A DNA stretch of 64,000 bases from Ancylobacter sp. Lp-2 (GCF_020523795.1 NZ_JAJALI010000009.1:1-64000), one strand, 5' to 3'. Counted from the first letter of the stretch, positions 40,124-50,125 are shown. The notes: a model not told the origin generated them from the sequence alone. Numbers and translations: made by a program.

Positions 40124-41050
40124 ATGCTCGAAGGACTTCCGCCCAACGGTGCGTCGCATGTGATGCGCGTCGACGCGCCCGAGCACGAGGCGCGGGCGAT
40201 CGCCGAATATCTCGGCGAGAGTTTCGATCCTGCCGAGGTGGCGACCTCCGCCTTCGAGGTCGAGGACCGCGCCGAGGGCTCGGGCTGGGCGGTGGAGGTC
40301 TATTTCGCCGAGGAGCCGGACGAGGAGAGCGTGCGCGAGCTGATCGCCCTCGTCTCGCCGGCGGCGGCAGAGGCGGCGGTGTTCTCCATCCTCGACAAGA
40401 AGGACTGGGTGGCCGCCTCGCTGGAGGGGCTGGCGCCGGTGGCGATCGGCCGCTTCGTGGTGCACGGCTCGCATGATCGCGACCGGGCCGGCGGCGGCAG
40501 CCGCATCGGCATCGAGATCGAGGCGGCGCTCGCCTTCGGCACTGGCCATCACGGCACCACCAAGGGCTGCCTCGCGGCGATCCACGCCTATGGCAAGCGC
40601 CGGCGGCCGGCGCGGACGCTCGATGTCGGCACCGGGACGGGTGTGCTGGGCATGGGGGCGGCGCTGCTGTTCCACACGCCGGTGCTGGCGAGCGACATCG
40701 ACCGGGTGGCGGTGGCGACGGCGAAGGAGAACGCCCGCGCCAATCATGCGGCGCCGTTCGTGCGCTTCCTGCACGCGCCGGGGCTGGGTGCGCAGGAATT
40801 TCGCGGCCAAGGGCCCTACGACCTGATCCTCGCCAATATTCTGCTGGCGCCGCTCAAGGGCATCGCCCGGCCGCTACGGCCGCTGCTCGCCAAAGGCGGG
40901 ACGGTGGTGCTGTCGGGGCTACTGCCCTCGCACGCCAATGCGGCACTGGCCGCCTATCGCGCGCAGGGGCTGTATCTCAAGCGTCGCCGCACCATCGAGG
41001 GATGGACGACGCTGGAGCTGGCGGCCGATGCAGGCCGGCCGCGGCGCTAG
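40124..41050 (+). CDS. prmA: Ribosomal protein L11 methyltransferase
   Basis: 308 residues. An N-terminal substrate-recognition domain (~1-115) precedes a class I methyltransferase. AFGTGHHGTTKGCL is the PrmA-specific FGTGxHxTT block, LDVGTGTGVLGMGA is motif I and LILANILLAPL replaces the NPPY motif as in PrmA. It trimethylates L11. It stands alone after the HicAB pair. Confidence 0.93.
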   Translation: MLEGLPPNGASHVMRVDAPEHEARAIAEYLGESFDPAEVATSAFEVEDRAEGSGWAVEVYFAEEPDEESVRELIALVSPAAAEAAVFSILDKKDWVAASLEGLAPVAIGRFVVHGSHDRDRAGGGSRIGIEIEAALAFGTGHHGTTKGCLAAIHAYGKRRRPARTLDVGTGTGVLGMGAALLFHTPVLASDIDRVAVATAKENARANHAAPFVRFLHAPGLGAQEFRGQGPYDLILANILLAPLKGIARPLRPLLAKGGTVVLSGLLPSHANAALAAYRAQGLYLKRRRTIEGWTTLELAADAGRPRR

Positions 41051-41104
41051 GCGCTCGCGGAAGGTTCCTGCGCCGGCACCGGAGGCCGGACGATTATGTC
41101 GGGG

Positions 41105-41332
41105 TCAGCCGACGCGATCGGCGCGCACGAAGAGTTCGAGCACCGAGGCCTGGTGGGCGTCATACTTGCCGACATGGGCATGGCGTGCGAGCTCGAGGCG
41201 GGCTTGTGCGGTACGGGCCTCGATGAGCCGGTCGAGCAGACGGCCGAAGACGCCGCGCGAGGGGGCGTCGGCTTCCGGCTGGCGGGCGGCAGGATCGGTG
41301 TGGATCGCGGCAATGGCAAAAGACGTGGCCAT
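41105..41332 (-). CDS. Small hypothetical protein
   Basis: 75 residues from the ATG at 41332, with GGAGA 7 bases before it on the minus strand. The middle (RGVFGRLLDRLIEARTAQARLELARHAHVGKYDAH) looks like an amphipathic helix rich in Arg/Ala, a little like small rhizobial DUF1127-type proteins, but the match is loose. There is no signal peptide or membrane segment. Function unknown. It is convergent with prmA. Confidence 0.55.
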   Translation of the reverse strand: MATSFAIAAIHTDPAARQPEADAPSRGVFGRLLDRLIEARTAQARLELARHAHVGKYDAHQASVLELFVRADRVG

Positions 41333-41492
41333 GAGGTGTCTCCGTCGGAGCAAGAGTTTATGCCACGCAGCATAAACCTTTTGCGGCGCACAAAAAGCGA
41401 CGCAAACTCATGGCAGGCCTGCAACTATCGCAAAGCGGACCGATGCGGAGCATGGCGGGCGCCGGACAGGCCGGCGACCGCCCGAAGCTGCC

Positions 41493-42005
41493 TCAGGAGA
41501 GGCGGATCGGCATGTTGACCGGCCGGCCGAGCCCGTCGGGCGGCGGCAGGGCGCCATGCGCCGCCCGCATCAGCGCGAGGCGCTCCAGCACCTCGTCCGG
41601 GAAGGGCGAGGGCCGGCGGGTGCCGGTTTCCACATGCAGCGCCACCAGCTCGCAGGTGGCTGCGGTCCAGCCCTCGCGGGCATGGTGCATCTCCTGGAAC
41701 AGGTGCATGCGCTTCTCGTCGTAATTGACGAGACGCAGAGTCACCCGCACCTCATGGCCCGCGCGCAATTCGCGCAGGAAGCGCTGGTGCGACTCCACGG
41801 TGAAGAAGGAGGAGCTGCGGGTTTCCGTCAGATGCGGCCCGAGCCCGACCAGGAACACCGCCTCGTCGACCGCGCGGTCGAACAGAAGGCTGTAATAGGC
41901 TGTATTCAGCTGCCCGTCGTAATCGACCCAACCGGGCTCGACCGCCATCGCGGACGAGACGAATGGGGCGAAGAATACGGGTTCGAAATCGATCCCGTCC
42001 AGCAT
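41493..42005 (-). CDS. Thioesterase-family (hotdog) protein
   Basis: 170 residues. WVDYDGQLNTAYYSLLFDRAVDEAVF matches the 4-hydroxybenzoyl-CoA-thioesterase-like block (usually DxNGHxNxxxY), with Gln in place of the common His. FLRELRAGHEVRVTLRLVNYDEKRMHLFQEMHH supplies the central hotdog strands. The acyl-CoA substrate is not known; similar proteins accompany carnitine metabolism. It is divergent from the FAD-linked oxidase gene. Confidence 0.8.
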   Translation of the reverse strand: MLDGIDFEPVFFAPFVSSAMAVEPGWVDYDGQLNTAYYSLLFDRAVDEAVFLVGLGPHLTETRSSSFFTVESHQRFLRELRAGHEVRVTLRLVNYDEKRMHLFQEMHHAREGWTAATCELVALHVETGTRRPSPFPDEVLERLALMRAAHGALPPPDGLGRPVNMPIRLS

Positions 42006-42269
42006 GACACCATTCCCGACTTTGTGGAGCGCCGCCGTTCACGAGGAACGTCACGTCCGCGCGCTGCCTTATTGACAAGCATTGTGCCGACTTTCGGTGC
42101 AACCGTCACCTGCCGAAATGGCGTTAGAAGGGCGGAATTCGTGTGTTTCCGCGGAATCTGTCGGCGCGGTTCGCGAATCACCTGTCACGGACACCTCGCC
42201 CCGGGCGCGCGGAGGGTATATGGCTCGCGCGCGTGAGGCGCCGTAGGGCAGGACGAAGAGGAGGCGGAG
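42006..42269. promoter_or_regulatory. Divergent promoter spacer
   Basis: It separates the thioesterase and oxidase genes, which start outward from it. TTGACA at 42072-42077 is a good -35 box on the plus strand, but no matching -10 box is evident at the right distance. No other structure is seen. Confidence 0.3.
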
Positions 42270-43685
42270 ATGGCCGAGCTGATGGACGGGACGACGGAAG
42301 AACGGGCGGCCGAGGCGGGAGTCGCGGTGGCGATTGCCAGCCTTGCCAAGCACTTCGGCGACCGCCTCGCCACCGGCCGGGCGATCCGCGAGCAGCACGC
42401 CAACACGCTCACCTGGCTCGGCAACCAGGCGCCCGACGCCGTGGTGTTCGCCGAGAGCGAGGACGACGTTCAAATTATCGTGCGTACCTGCGCCGCCAAT
42501 GGCGTGCCGGTGATCCCGTTCGGCACCGGCTCGTCGCTGGAAGGCCAGATCAACGCGCCGCAGGGCGGCATCTCCATCGACCTGTCGCGGATGAACCGCG
42601 TCCTCGCCGTAAATATGGAAGACCTCGACTGCGTGGTGGAGCCGGGCGTCACCCGCAAGCAGCTCAACGAGCATCTGCGCGACGTCGGCCTGTTCTTCCC
42701 CATCGATCCCGGCGCCGACGCCTCGCTGGGCGGCATGGCCTCCACCCGCGCCTCCGGCACCAATGCGGTGCGCTACGGCACGATGAAGGACAATGTTATC
42801 TCGCTGAACGCGGTGCTGGCCAATGGCGAGCTGATCACCACCGCGCGGCGCGCCCGCAAGTCCTCGGCCGGCTACGACCTTACCCGTCTGCTGGTCGGCG
42901 CCGAGGGCACGCTCGGGGTGATCACCCAGCTGACGCTGAAGCTGTCCGGCCAGCCGGAGGCGATCTCCGCCGGTGTCTGCCCGTTCCCCACCATCCGCTC
43001 GGCCTGCGACGCGGTGATCGCCACCATCCAGTCCGGCCTGCCGGTGGCGCGCATCGAACTGCTCGACGAGGTGCAGGTGAAGGCGTGCAACGCCTATTCC
43101 AAGCTCGACCTCGCCGAGCAGCCGACGCTGTTCGTCGAGTTCCACGGCACCGAGGCCGGCGTGCATGAGCAGGCCGAGCGTTTCGGCGAGATCGCCACCG
43201 ATTTCGGCGGCGGCGCCTTCTCCTGGGCGACGCGCCCGGAGGACCGTTCCAAGCTGTGGCAGGCGCGGCATGACGCCTACTGGGCCTGTCTGCCGCTGAA
43301 GCCGGGCGCCAAGGCGCTGGCCACCGATGTGTGCGTGCCGATTTCGCGCCTCGCCGAATGCGTCGACGAGACCAAGCGCGACATCGAGGAAATGGGCATG
43401 ATCGCCCCCATCGTCGGCCATGTCGGCGACGGCAATTTCCACACGGTGACGCTGGTCGACATGGACGACCCGCAGGACGTCGCCAAGGCGAAGGACTTCA
43501 TCTCGCGCATGGTGAAGCGGGCGCTGGCCATGGGCGGCACCGCCACCGGCGAGCATGGCGTCGGCCAGGGCAAGCGCAAATACATGGAAGCCGAGCACGG
43601 GGCGGCGACGCTCGACGCCATGCGGGCGATCAAGCAGGCGCTCGATCCCAAGGGCATTATGAATCCCGGCAAGATCCTGCCCTGA
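42270..43685 (+). CDS. FAD-linked oxidase, D-lactate/glycolate dehydrogenase type
   Basis: 471 residues. The N-terminal FAD_binding_4 domain carries PFGTGSSLEGQ, GADASLGGMASTRASGTNAVRYG and LLVGAEGTLGVIT. The C-terminal FAD-oxidase domain has HVGDGNFHT and ends GEHGVGQGKRKYM...DPKGIMNPGKILP, as in GlcD and bacterial D-lactate dehydrogenase (cytochrome). It passes electrons from a 2-hydroxy acid to the respiratory chain; which acid is not decidable here, though D-lactate fits best. No glcE/glcF partners adjoin it. Confidence 0.87.
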   Translation: MAELMDGTTEERAAEAGVAVAIASLAKHFGDRLATGRAIREQHANTLTWLGNQAPDAVVFAESEDDVQIIVRTCAANGVPVIPFGTGSSLEGQINAPQGGISIDLSRMNRVLAVNMEDLDCVVEPGVTRKQLNEHLRDVGLFFPIDPGADASLGGMASTRASGTNAVRYGTMKDNVISLNAVLANGELITTARRARKSSAGYDLTRLLVGAEGTLGVITQLTLKLSGQPEAISAGVCPFPTIRSACDAVIATIQSGLPVARIELLDEVQVKACNAYSKLDLAEQPTLFVEFHGTEAGVHEQAERFGEIATDFGGGAFSWATRPEDRSKLWQARHDAYWACLPLKPGAKALATDVCVPISRLAECVDETKRDIEEMGMIAPIVGHVGDGNFHTVTLVDMDDPQDVAKAKDFISRMVKRALAMGGTATGEHGVGQGKRKYMEAEHGAATLDAMRAIKQALDPKGIMNPGKILP

Positions 43686-43828
43686 AGGCCGTTTTCGCCG
43701 GAATGCCTCACCATCGTGCTGTTGCATCGGTGTGGAGACTGCAAATAACGTCAAGCATGTAAGACTGTCGGCGGCCGGCTCCCGCGCAAGCGGCGGGAGG
43801 CCGGCGCGGCCGATCGCGGAGGAACCGG

Positions 43829-46800
43829 GTGCAGAATTTCCTGCTCACGCTCGCGGGTGCGGTGATCCTTGTGATCGCCGCCGCCTTCGCCGCTCCCTAT
43901 CTGGTCGACTGGACGCAGTGGCGGGCGAGCTTCGAGGCGCAGGCGGCGCGGGTGATCGGCGCGCCGGTGGTCATCCGTGGCCCGATCGACGCCCGGCTGC
44001 TGCCGACGCCTTCCGTGGTGCTGCGCGACGTGTCGGTTGGCGTCGATGCCGGCGGCACCGGTCTCGCGGTGCGCGAGCTCTCCGCCAGCCTGAAGCTCGG
44101 CGACCTGATCCGCGGTGCGGTGGAGGTGCAGCACCTCACCCTCGACGGGCCGAGCGGCCGGCTGGTGCTGGACGCCACCGGCCGGGTGGCGCGGCCGACC
44201 GGCGCCGGTACCCCGTCCGATCTCGGCATCGCCGCTTTCACCATCCGCCAGGGCCGGCTGGAACTGATCGATCGCGCCAGCGGGCGCATGCTGCGCCTCG
44301 ACGACATCGCCGCCACCGGGGCGCTCACCAGCCTCGCGGGGCCGCTGAAGCTCGATGGCGAGGTGACGGCGGCCGGCGCGCGGCACAAGCTGAAGATCGG
44401 TCTTGGCGGCTTCGCGCCCGACGGCACGTCGCGGCTGCGGCTGTCGCTGCAGCAGGTGGATTCACCGTTCCTGATCGATGCCGACGGCGCGCTCAGCCTC
44501 GCCAGCGGCCGGCCGGTCTTCGCCGGCAAGGCGAGCCTGTCCACGGTGCCCGCCGCGCGCTCCGGCGCCGCCGGTCCGGCCACCAATGGCGCTGGCGGCT
44601 GGAGCCTCAGCGGCACGGTCAACGCCACGCCGGCTTCGCTGGAGGCGAAGGATCTCACCCTGGCGCTGGGCTCGGCCGAGCGGCCGGTGGAACTCGCGGG
44701 TAATGGCCGGCTGACCACGACGCCGGCCAGCCAGAGCAGCCCCGGTACCTCGCGGCTGGAACTGAGCCTCGCGGCGCGGCAGATCGACCTCAATGCCGCT
44801 ACCGGCGGGGCGCCGCCGCTGGCGGCACTCAACGACGTGGCTCGCGCCATCGCGCCGCTGGCCGGTGTCACCAGCGCCGGCACGCTCGACCTTGCCGCCG
44901 ACACCGTGCTGGTCGCCGGGGCGACGATGCGCGAGATGAAGGCCGGGCTCGACTGGTCGGGCGGCAACTGGACGGTGCGGGGGCTGGAGGCGCGGCTGCC
45001 CGGCGGCGCGCGCGCCCGGCTGGCCGGCAAGGTGACCGGCAGCAGCGCGGCTCCGTCGGCCGGTGCCGGTGACGCGCCGGCGCTGTTCGCCGGTACGGTG
45101 GCGGCGACCGCCGATGATCTGCCGGCCTTTCTTGCCTGGGCGATGCCGCAGGCCGGCGGCATCGCCACCGGTCTGCCTCCGGGGGCGGCGAAGCTCGATG
45201 CCGGCATCGCGCTCGGTACCGACAAGATCGAATTGTCGGCGATGACCCTCGGTGCCGGTGGGCTGACTCTGACCGGCTCCGGCTCCTATGCCTTCGCTAC
45301 CGGCGACCGTCGTGGGCGGGTCGATACGGCGCTGGTCGGCCGGAGCGTCGATCTCGACCCGCTGATCGCCCCGGCGCGGCGGCTGATGGCGGCGGGCGGC
45401 GAGGCGCTGGACATCGGCCTCACCTTCTCCGGCCGCGCGGTGCGGCTCGCCGGGGTGGACGTATCCGGCATCGACCTCGCGCTGACCGCCGGGACGCAGG
45501 GTATCGACATCGAGCGGTTGGCGCTGGCCAATTTCGGCGGCATCGACCTCAAGGGCGCGGGACGGGTGGCGGCGGCCGGCGATCCGGATGGTGGGCTGCA
45601 CGCGACGCTGACCGGCGCGCGGGCGGACGGGCTGATGGCGCTGGCGCGGCTCTCGGGCTTCGAGCCGGTGCAGGAGGCGCTGGCCAAGCTCGGGCCGGAC
45701 CTCGCGCCGGTGAACGCCGAGGTGACGCTGGCCTCCGCCGCCGGGCGGATGGACCTGAGCGTCGCCGGCCGGCTCGGCGCCTATTCCGGCAAGGGCGCGC
45801 TCGGCTTCGGCGGCACGCGGGCGGCCACCGGATCGCTGGCGCTCGACATCGCCGATGGCAGCACTTTCCTGACCCGGCTCGGCGTGCCCGCCATCCGGCC
45901 GAAGCTGGGGCCGGCGCGGCTGGAGCTGACCGCTACGCCGGCGCTCAAGGCCACATTCGCGCTGGCGGGTGCCCGGCTCGCCGCCGAGGGAACGCTGGCG
46001 CGGGCCGAGGATGGCGGGCTGGCGCCCGACCTCGCGCTGCAGCTTGACGAGGCCGACCTCGCGCGGCTGCTGCCGGACCTCGCCGCTGGCGGCCTGCCGA
46101 GCCTGCCGGCCCGGTTCGGCGCGCGGCTGACCCGCGAGGGGGACGGCTACCGCTTCGCCGGCCTGACCGGCAGCCTCGCCGGCACGCCGCTTTCCGGCAG
46201 CCTGGTCTATCGTCCGGGCGCGGCCGAGCCGATCGACGCCGATCTCTCGCTGCCAGACTGGCGGCTGACCACCGCGCTGGCGCTGGTCGTCGGCCGCTCC
46301 ACCGGCGAGGGCCGCTGGTCCAGCGCCGGCTTCGCGCCGGCACCGCTCGCCAAGGCGGCCGGACGGGTGCGGCTCGATATCGGCCGGCTGGAACTGCCCG
46401 GCGGGCTCGCCCTCGACCGGGCGAAGCTGCGCGCGCGGCTCGCCGGCGGGCGGGTGACGGTGGAGGAGTTCGCCGGCGGACTGGCCGGAGGCGAACTCGG
46501 CGGCCGGCTCGACCTCACGCGGGTGGGCGCACTGGTACGGGCCGATGGCAATCTGACCGTGAAGGGCGTGCCGTCGGCGCCGCTGCTGATCGCCGCCGGT
46601 GTGGCGCGGCCGATGGCGGAGGGCGTGGTCGACCTGGCCCTCGACTTCACCGGCGCCGGCACCTCGCCGCGCGGGCTGGTCGCCAATCTGGCCGGGCAGG
46701 GCAGCCTGGCCATTGATGGTCTCTCGGTGGCGGCCACCTCTCCCGCCGCCCTGCAATATGCGATGCTCGCCACCGAGCGTGGCCTGCCGCCGGAGCCGCG

Positions 46801-47518
46801 CCGGGTGGGCGAACTGCTGGAAGAGGGGCTGGCGCGTGGGCCGCTGCGGCTTCCCCGTGCCGAGACGACGCTCGGCCTCGTGGCCGGGGTGGCGCGTAGC
46901 GGGGTGGCGCGGCTGACGGTCGGCGACCAGCGCTTCGCGCTCTCCGGCAGCTTCGATCTGGCGAGCTTCGGCATCGACGCGCTGGTGGAGATCGAGGATG
47001 CGGGCAAGGCGAGCGCTGGCGCCACTGGCACGGCGGCGCTGCCGGCCGCCGCCCTGCGCTGGGGCGGGCCGCTCGCCGCCCCGGAACGGCGTGTCGACGT
47101 CACCGCGCTCACCGCCGCCATCAACATGCGGGCGCTGGAGCGCGAGACCAAGCGGCTGGAGGCGGAATATGGCCGCACGCCGCTGACCAATGCCGGCCAT
47201 GCCACCGATACGCCGCAAGCGCCGGTGTCTGCGCCGTTGTTGCCGCCGGTGCCGTTGTCGCCGCTGCCCCCGCCACCGATCAGCCTGCCGCCGGCGGCCG
47301 CGCCGGCGCCACTGCCGCAGTCGAACCCGCTGCCGGCACCCCGGCCGGTATTGCCGGCGCCGCAGCGTCAGGTACAGCGCGAAGTCCCGCGCGCGGCCTC
47401 ACCCGCGCCGCCCTTCGAGATGGCGCCCGGCTCGGCGGCCCCGCCGCTGGCGCCGCCGATCGACATCGCGCCGGACGTGCTGCTCAACCCGATCATGCAG
47501 CCGCCGCTGGCGCCCTGA
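43829..47518 (+). CDS. Large AsmA-family protein
   Basis: 1229 residues with a GTG start at 43829 behind GGAGGA. One N-terminal membrane helix (4-22) is followed by the AsmA opening PYLVDWTQWRASFEAQAARVIG and a very long periplasmic beta-rich region. An AsmA C-terminal-type block lies around 870-1060 (AGVARPMAEGVVDLALDFTGAG, GQGSLAIDGL). The last ~100 residues are a Pro-rich tail. AsmA/TamB relatives are thought to bridge the envelope and move phospholipids to the outer membrane; the exact role here is inferred. A hairpin at 43774-43805 precedes it. Confidence 0.85.
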   Translation: MQNFLLTLAGAVILVIAAAFAAPYLVDWTQWRASFEAQAARVIGAPVVIRGPIDARLLPTPSVVLRDVSVGVDAGGTGLAVRELSASLKLGDLIRGAVEVQHLTLDGPSGRLVLDATGRVARPTGAGTPSDLGIAAFTIRQGRLELIDRASGRMLRLDDIAATGALTSLAGPLKLDGEVTAAGARHKLKIGLGGFAPDGTSRLRLSLQQVDSPFLIDADGALSLASGRPVFAGKASLSTVPAARSGAAGPATNGAGGWSLSGTVNATPASLEAKDLTLALGSAERPVELAGNGRLTTTPASQSSPGTSRLELSLAARQIDLNAATGGAPPLAALNDVARAIAPLAGVTSAGTLDLAADTVLVAGATMREMKAGLDWSGGNWTVRGLEARLPGGARARLAGKVTGSSAAPSAGAGDAPALFAGTVAATADDLPAFLAWAMPQAGGIATGLPPGAAKLDAGIALGTDKIELSAMTLGAGGLTLTGSGSYAFATGDRRGRVDTALVGRSVDLDPLIAPARRLMAAGGEALDIGLTFSGRAVRLAGVDVSGIDLALTAGTQGIDIERLALANFGGIDLKGAGRVAAAGDPDGGLHATLTGARADGLMALARLSGFEPVQEALAKLGPDLAPVNAEVTLASAAGRMDLSVAGRLGAYSGKGALGFGGTRAATGSLALDIADGSTFLTRLGVPAIRPKLGPARLELTATPALKATFALAGARLAAEGTLARAEDGGLAPDLALQLDEADLARLLPDLAAGGLPSLPARFGARLTREGDGYRFAGLTGSLAGTPLSGSLVYRPGAAEPIDADLSLPDWRLTTALALVVGRSTGEGRWSSAGFAPAPLAKAAGRVRLDIGRLELPGGLALDRAKLRARLAGGRVTVEEFAGGLAGGELGGRLDLTRVGALVRADGNLTVKGVPSAPLLIAAGVARPMAEGVVDLALDFTGAGTSPRGLVANLAGQGSLAIDGLSVAATSPAALQYAMLATERGLPPEPRRVGELLEEGLARGPLRLPRAETTLGLVAGVARSGVARLTVGDQRFALSGSFDLASFGIDALVEIEDAGKASAGATGTAALPAAALRWGGPLAAPERRVDVTALTAAINMRALERETKRLEAEYGRTPLTNAGHATDTPQAPVSAPLLPPVPLSPLPPPPISLPPAAAPAPLPQSNPLPAPRPVLPAPQRQVQREVPRAASPAPPFEMAPGSAAPPLAPPIDIAPDVLLNPIMQPPLAP

Positions 47519-47532
47519 TCGTTCGGGGCTAC

Positions 47533-48429
47533 TCAGCCGGTGACGAACTCGTCGCGGGCATAGCCCTGTAGATAGAGCAGGGCGGTGAGGTCGGCATGGT
47601 CGATGCGCACCTGCGCCGCCGCCGCCACTGCGGGCTTTGCGTGATAGGCGACGCCCAGCCCGGCCTCGCCCAGCATGGCGAGGTCGTTGGCGCCGTCGCC
47701 GACCGCTAGCGTCTCATGCGCGGCGAGACCGAGTTCCTCGCGATTCTCGATCAGCGCGGCGAGCTTGGCCTCGCGGCCGAGGATCGGTTCGGCGACCGTG
47801 CCGGCGAACGCCTCCGCCTCGATGATCAGCTCATTGGCGCGGTCGGCATCGAAGCCGATGGTCGCGGCGATGGAGCGGGTGAACAAGGTGAAGCCGCCGG
47901 AGACCAGCAGGGTGCGGGCGCCGTTGGCCTTCATGGTGCGCACGAGCTCGGTGCCGCCGGGGGTGAGGCGGATGCGCTCGGCGATCACCTCGTCGACGAC
48001 GGCGACCGGCAGGCCCTTCAGCAGCGCCACGCGCTCGCGCAGCGCCGGCTCGAAGGCGATCTCGCCGCGCATCGCCCGCTCGGTGATGGCGGAGACATGC
48101 GCCTTCATGCCGGCATAGTCGGCGAGCTCGTCGATGCATTCCTGGCCGATCATGGTGGAGTCCATGTCGGCGAGGAACAGCTTCTTGCGCCGTCCTTCAG
48201 CCGCCACCACCGCGATGTCGACCGGCGCCGCGCCGAGGGCGGAGCGCAGTGCATCCAAGTCTGTGCCGCCGGCGAAGCCGATCTCGGTGGCGATGCCCTC
48301 GGCCAGCACGCGCGGCGCCTGCGCGCCGGGCAGCAGGGCGGCGATCCGGCCCATCAGCGCCGCCTCGACGGCGGGAGCGGCGGGGTTGGCGACCAGGACG
48401 GCGTAGTGGCTCGGCGAATGGCTGGACAT
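47533..48429 (-). CDS. serB: Phosphoserine phosphatase
   Basis: 298 residues from the ATG at 48429. After an N-terminal regulatory region (~1-82), the HAD domain starts with DMDST (88-92, Asp nucleophile at 88) and GQECIDELA. LLVSGGFTLFT is motif II, and VGDGANDLAML carries motif IV. It makes L-serine in the last step of the phosphorylated pathway. The start is divergent from miaA; the spacer of 83 bases must hold both promoters. Confidence 0.94.
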   Translation of the reverse strand: MSSHSPSHYAVLVANPAAPAVEAALMGRIAALLPGAQAPRVLAEGIATEIGFAGGTDLDALRSALGAAPVDIAVVAAEGRRKKLFLADMDSTMIGQECIDELADYAGMKAHVSAITERAMRGEIAFEPALRERVALLKGLPVAVVDEVIAERIRLTPGGTELVRTMKANGARTLLVSGGFTLFTRSIAATIGFDADRANELIIEAEAFAGTVAEPILGREAKLAALIENREELGLAAHETLAVGDGANDLAMLGEAGLGVAYHAKPAVAAAAQVRIDHADLTALLYLQGYARDEFVTG

Positions 48430-48512
48430 GTTCGGCTCGACTATGGGGTTGCCGGCGGGCCGGCGCCGGGCAACAAGGCTGCGCAGGGACATGATGCGCG
48501 GGAGGACGCGGA

Positions 48513-49451
48513 GTGACGGAGACCGGCGGGCAAAGCCCCATCCGGCCGCGCGCGGTGCTTATCGCAGGGCCGACGGCGAGCGGCAAGTCGGCGCTGGCGC
48601 TCGAGCTTGCCGAGCGGACCGGCGGGCTGGTGATCAACGCCGATTCCATGCAGGTCTATGCCGACCTCGCCGTGCTCTCCGCCCGGCCGACGCGGCAAGA
48701 GGAGGCGCGGGCACCGCACCGGCTCTACGGCCATGTCGACGGCGCGGCGGATTATTCCGTCGCCCATTGGGTGGAGGATGCCCGCGCCGTGCTGGCCCAA
48801 GCCGAGCGCGAGCGGCGGCTGCCGATCCTGATCGGTGGCACCGGGCTGTATTTCAAGGCGTTGGTGCAGGGCCTGTCGCCGATGCCGCCGGTGCCGGACG
48901 CGGTGAAGGCCGTCGTGCGGGGGCGCGGCGAGGACGCCGAGGCGCTCCATGCGCGGCTCTCCCGGATCGACCCGCTCACCGCCGCGCGGCTACGGCCGAG
49001 CGACACCCAGCGCCTCACCCGCGCCGTCGAGGTGTTCGAGGCGACAGGCCGGCCGCTGGCGCTCTGGCAGGACGAGGCGACGAGCCCGCCGCTGCTGCGG
49101 CCGGGGGAGGTGTTCGGCGTCTTCCTCGCCACCGACCGCACGGAACTGCGCGCCCGCATCGCCGCCCGCTTTCGCCAGATGATGGAGGCCGGAGCGCTGG
49201 AGGAGGTGCGTCGTCTGGTGGCGCGCGGCCTGCCGGCGGATCGCACCATCCTCAAGGCGCATGGCGTGCCCTGGCTGGCGCGGCATCTCGCCGGGGAGGT
49301 GACGCGCGAGGCGGCGATCGAGGGCGGCATCGCCGACACCAGGCGCTACGCCAAGCGGCAGGAGACCTGGTTCCGCCACCAGATCGAGGGCTTCGCCTGG
49401 CTGACCCCGCCCGAGGCGGCGCGGGCGTTCGCCGAGCGGGTGGTTGGCTGA
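48513..49451 (+). CDS. miaA: tRNA dimethylallyltransferase
   Basis: 312 residues, GTG start at 48513 behind GGGAGG. The P-loop GPTASGKS is at 19-26; [20 protein letters not shown] and the [13 protein letters not shown] block are typical. It prenylates A37 of tRNAs reading UNN codons. A palindromic repeat element follows 9 bases after the stop. Confidence 0.95.
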   Translation: MTETGGQSPIRPRAVLIAGPTASGKSALALELAERTGGLVINADSMQVYADLAVLSARPTRQEEARAPHRLYGHVDGAADYSVAHWVEDARAVLAQAERERRLPILIGGTGLYFKALVQGLSPMPPVPDAVKAVVRGRGEDAEALHARLSRIDPLTAARLRPSDTQRLTRAVEVFEATGRPLALWQDEATSPPLLRPGEVFGVFLATDRTELRARIAARFRQMMEAGALEEVRRLVARGLPADRTILKAHGVPWLARHLAGEVTREAAIEGGIADTRRYAKRQETWFRHQIEGFAWLTPPEAARAFAERVVG

Positions 49452-49460
49452 GGACACGGG

Positions 49461-49540
49461 CTAGAGCCCTTTCCGATCAGGTGGAATCACCTGATCGATA
49501 AGAAAGTGCTCTCGATTCGATAAGCTGGAACATGTTCTAG
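49461..49540. repeat. Palindromic intergenic repeat element
   Basis: About 80 bases that begin CTAGAGC and end TTCTAG. The core is an inverted repeat CGATCAGGTG (49474-49483) / CACCTGATCG (49488-49497) with a GAAT loop. From memory, CCGATCAGGTGGAATCACC-type elements recur between genes in Rhizobiales genomes, like the RIME families; no second copy lies in this window. Its last bases supply the TAG stop (49537-49539) of the gene on the minus strand. Confidence 0.6.
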
Positions 49541-50019
49541 AGGTCGAGGTCCGACAGGCCGGGATGATCGGCCGGGCGCGGGCCGGAACGGTCCCAATGG
49601 AACTTGCGGTCGGCGTCCTTGATCGGCAGGTCGTTGATGCAGGCATAGCGCCGCACCATCAGGCCGTTCTCGTTGAACTCCCAGTTCTCGTTGCCGTAGG
49701 AGCGGAACCAGTTGCCGGAATCGTCGTGCCATTCATAGGCGAAGCGCACGGCGATGTGGTTGTCGGTGAAGGCCCAGAGCTCCTTGATCAGCCGGTAGTC
49801 GAGCTCCTTCGCCCATTTGCGGGTGAGGAAGGCGACGATCTCCGCCCGGCCGCTGATGAACTCGGCGCGGTTGCGCCATTTGCTGTCCGGCGAATAGACC
49901 AGCGAGACCCGCTGCGGGTCGCAGGAATTCCAGCCATCCTCGGCGCCGCGCACCTTCTTGATGGCGCTGTCGCGGGTGAAGGGCGGTAGCGGCGGGCGCT
50001 GCTCGATCGTCTCGGTCAT
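49537..50019 (-). CDS. NTF2-like protein, DUF1348 family
   Basis: 160 residues from the ATG at 50019, behind GGAGGAAG on the minus strand. [32 protein letters not shown] and the [34 protein letters not shown] block match the DUF1348 branch of the nuclear-transport-factor-2-like fold. Such proteins are small cone-shaped enzymes or binders of unknown substrate. It has no membrane segment or signal. The stop codon lies in the palindromic repeat next door. Confidence 0.85.
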   Translation of the reverse strand: MTETIEQRPPLPPFTRDSAIKKVRGAEDGWNSCDPQRVSLVYSPDSKWRNRAEFISGRAEIVAFLTRKWAKELDYRLIKELWAFTDNHIAVRFAYEWHDDSGNWFRSYGNENWEFNENGLMVRRYACINDLPIKDADRKFHWDRSGPRPADHPGLSDLDL

Positions 50020-50125
50020 GGCGTCTTCCTCCGGTCGCGCGGCGCCTGCGGGCCGCCGCGTCGTTTCAATGCGTCTCTGTGGTCCCCGCGTGTACCGGGT
50101 TCGCCCGGCGCCGCAGTGCGCTCGA

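Noticed and set aside
44462..47218. 918-codon minus-strand frame over the AsmA gene
   Set aside because: Low-complexity Arg/Gln/Gly translation without a domain; shadow of the real gene.
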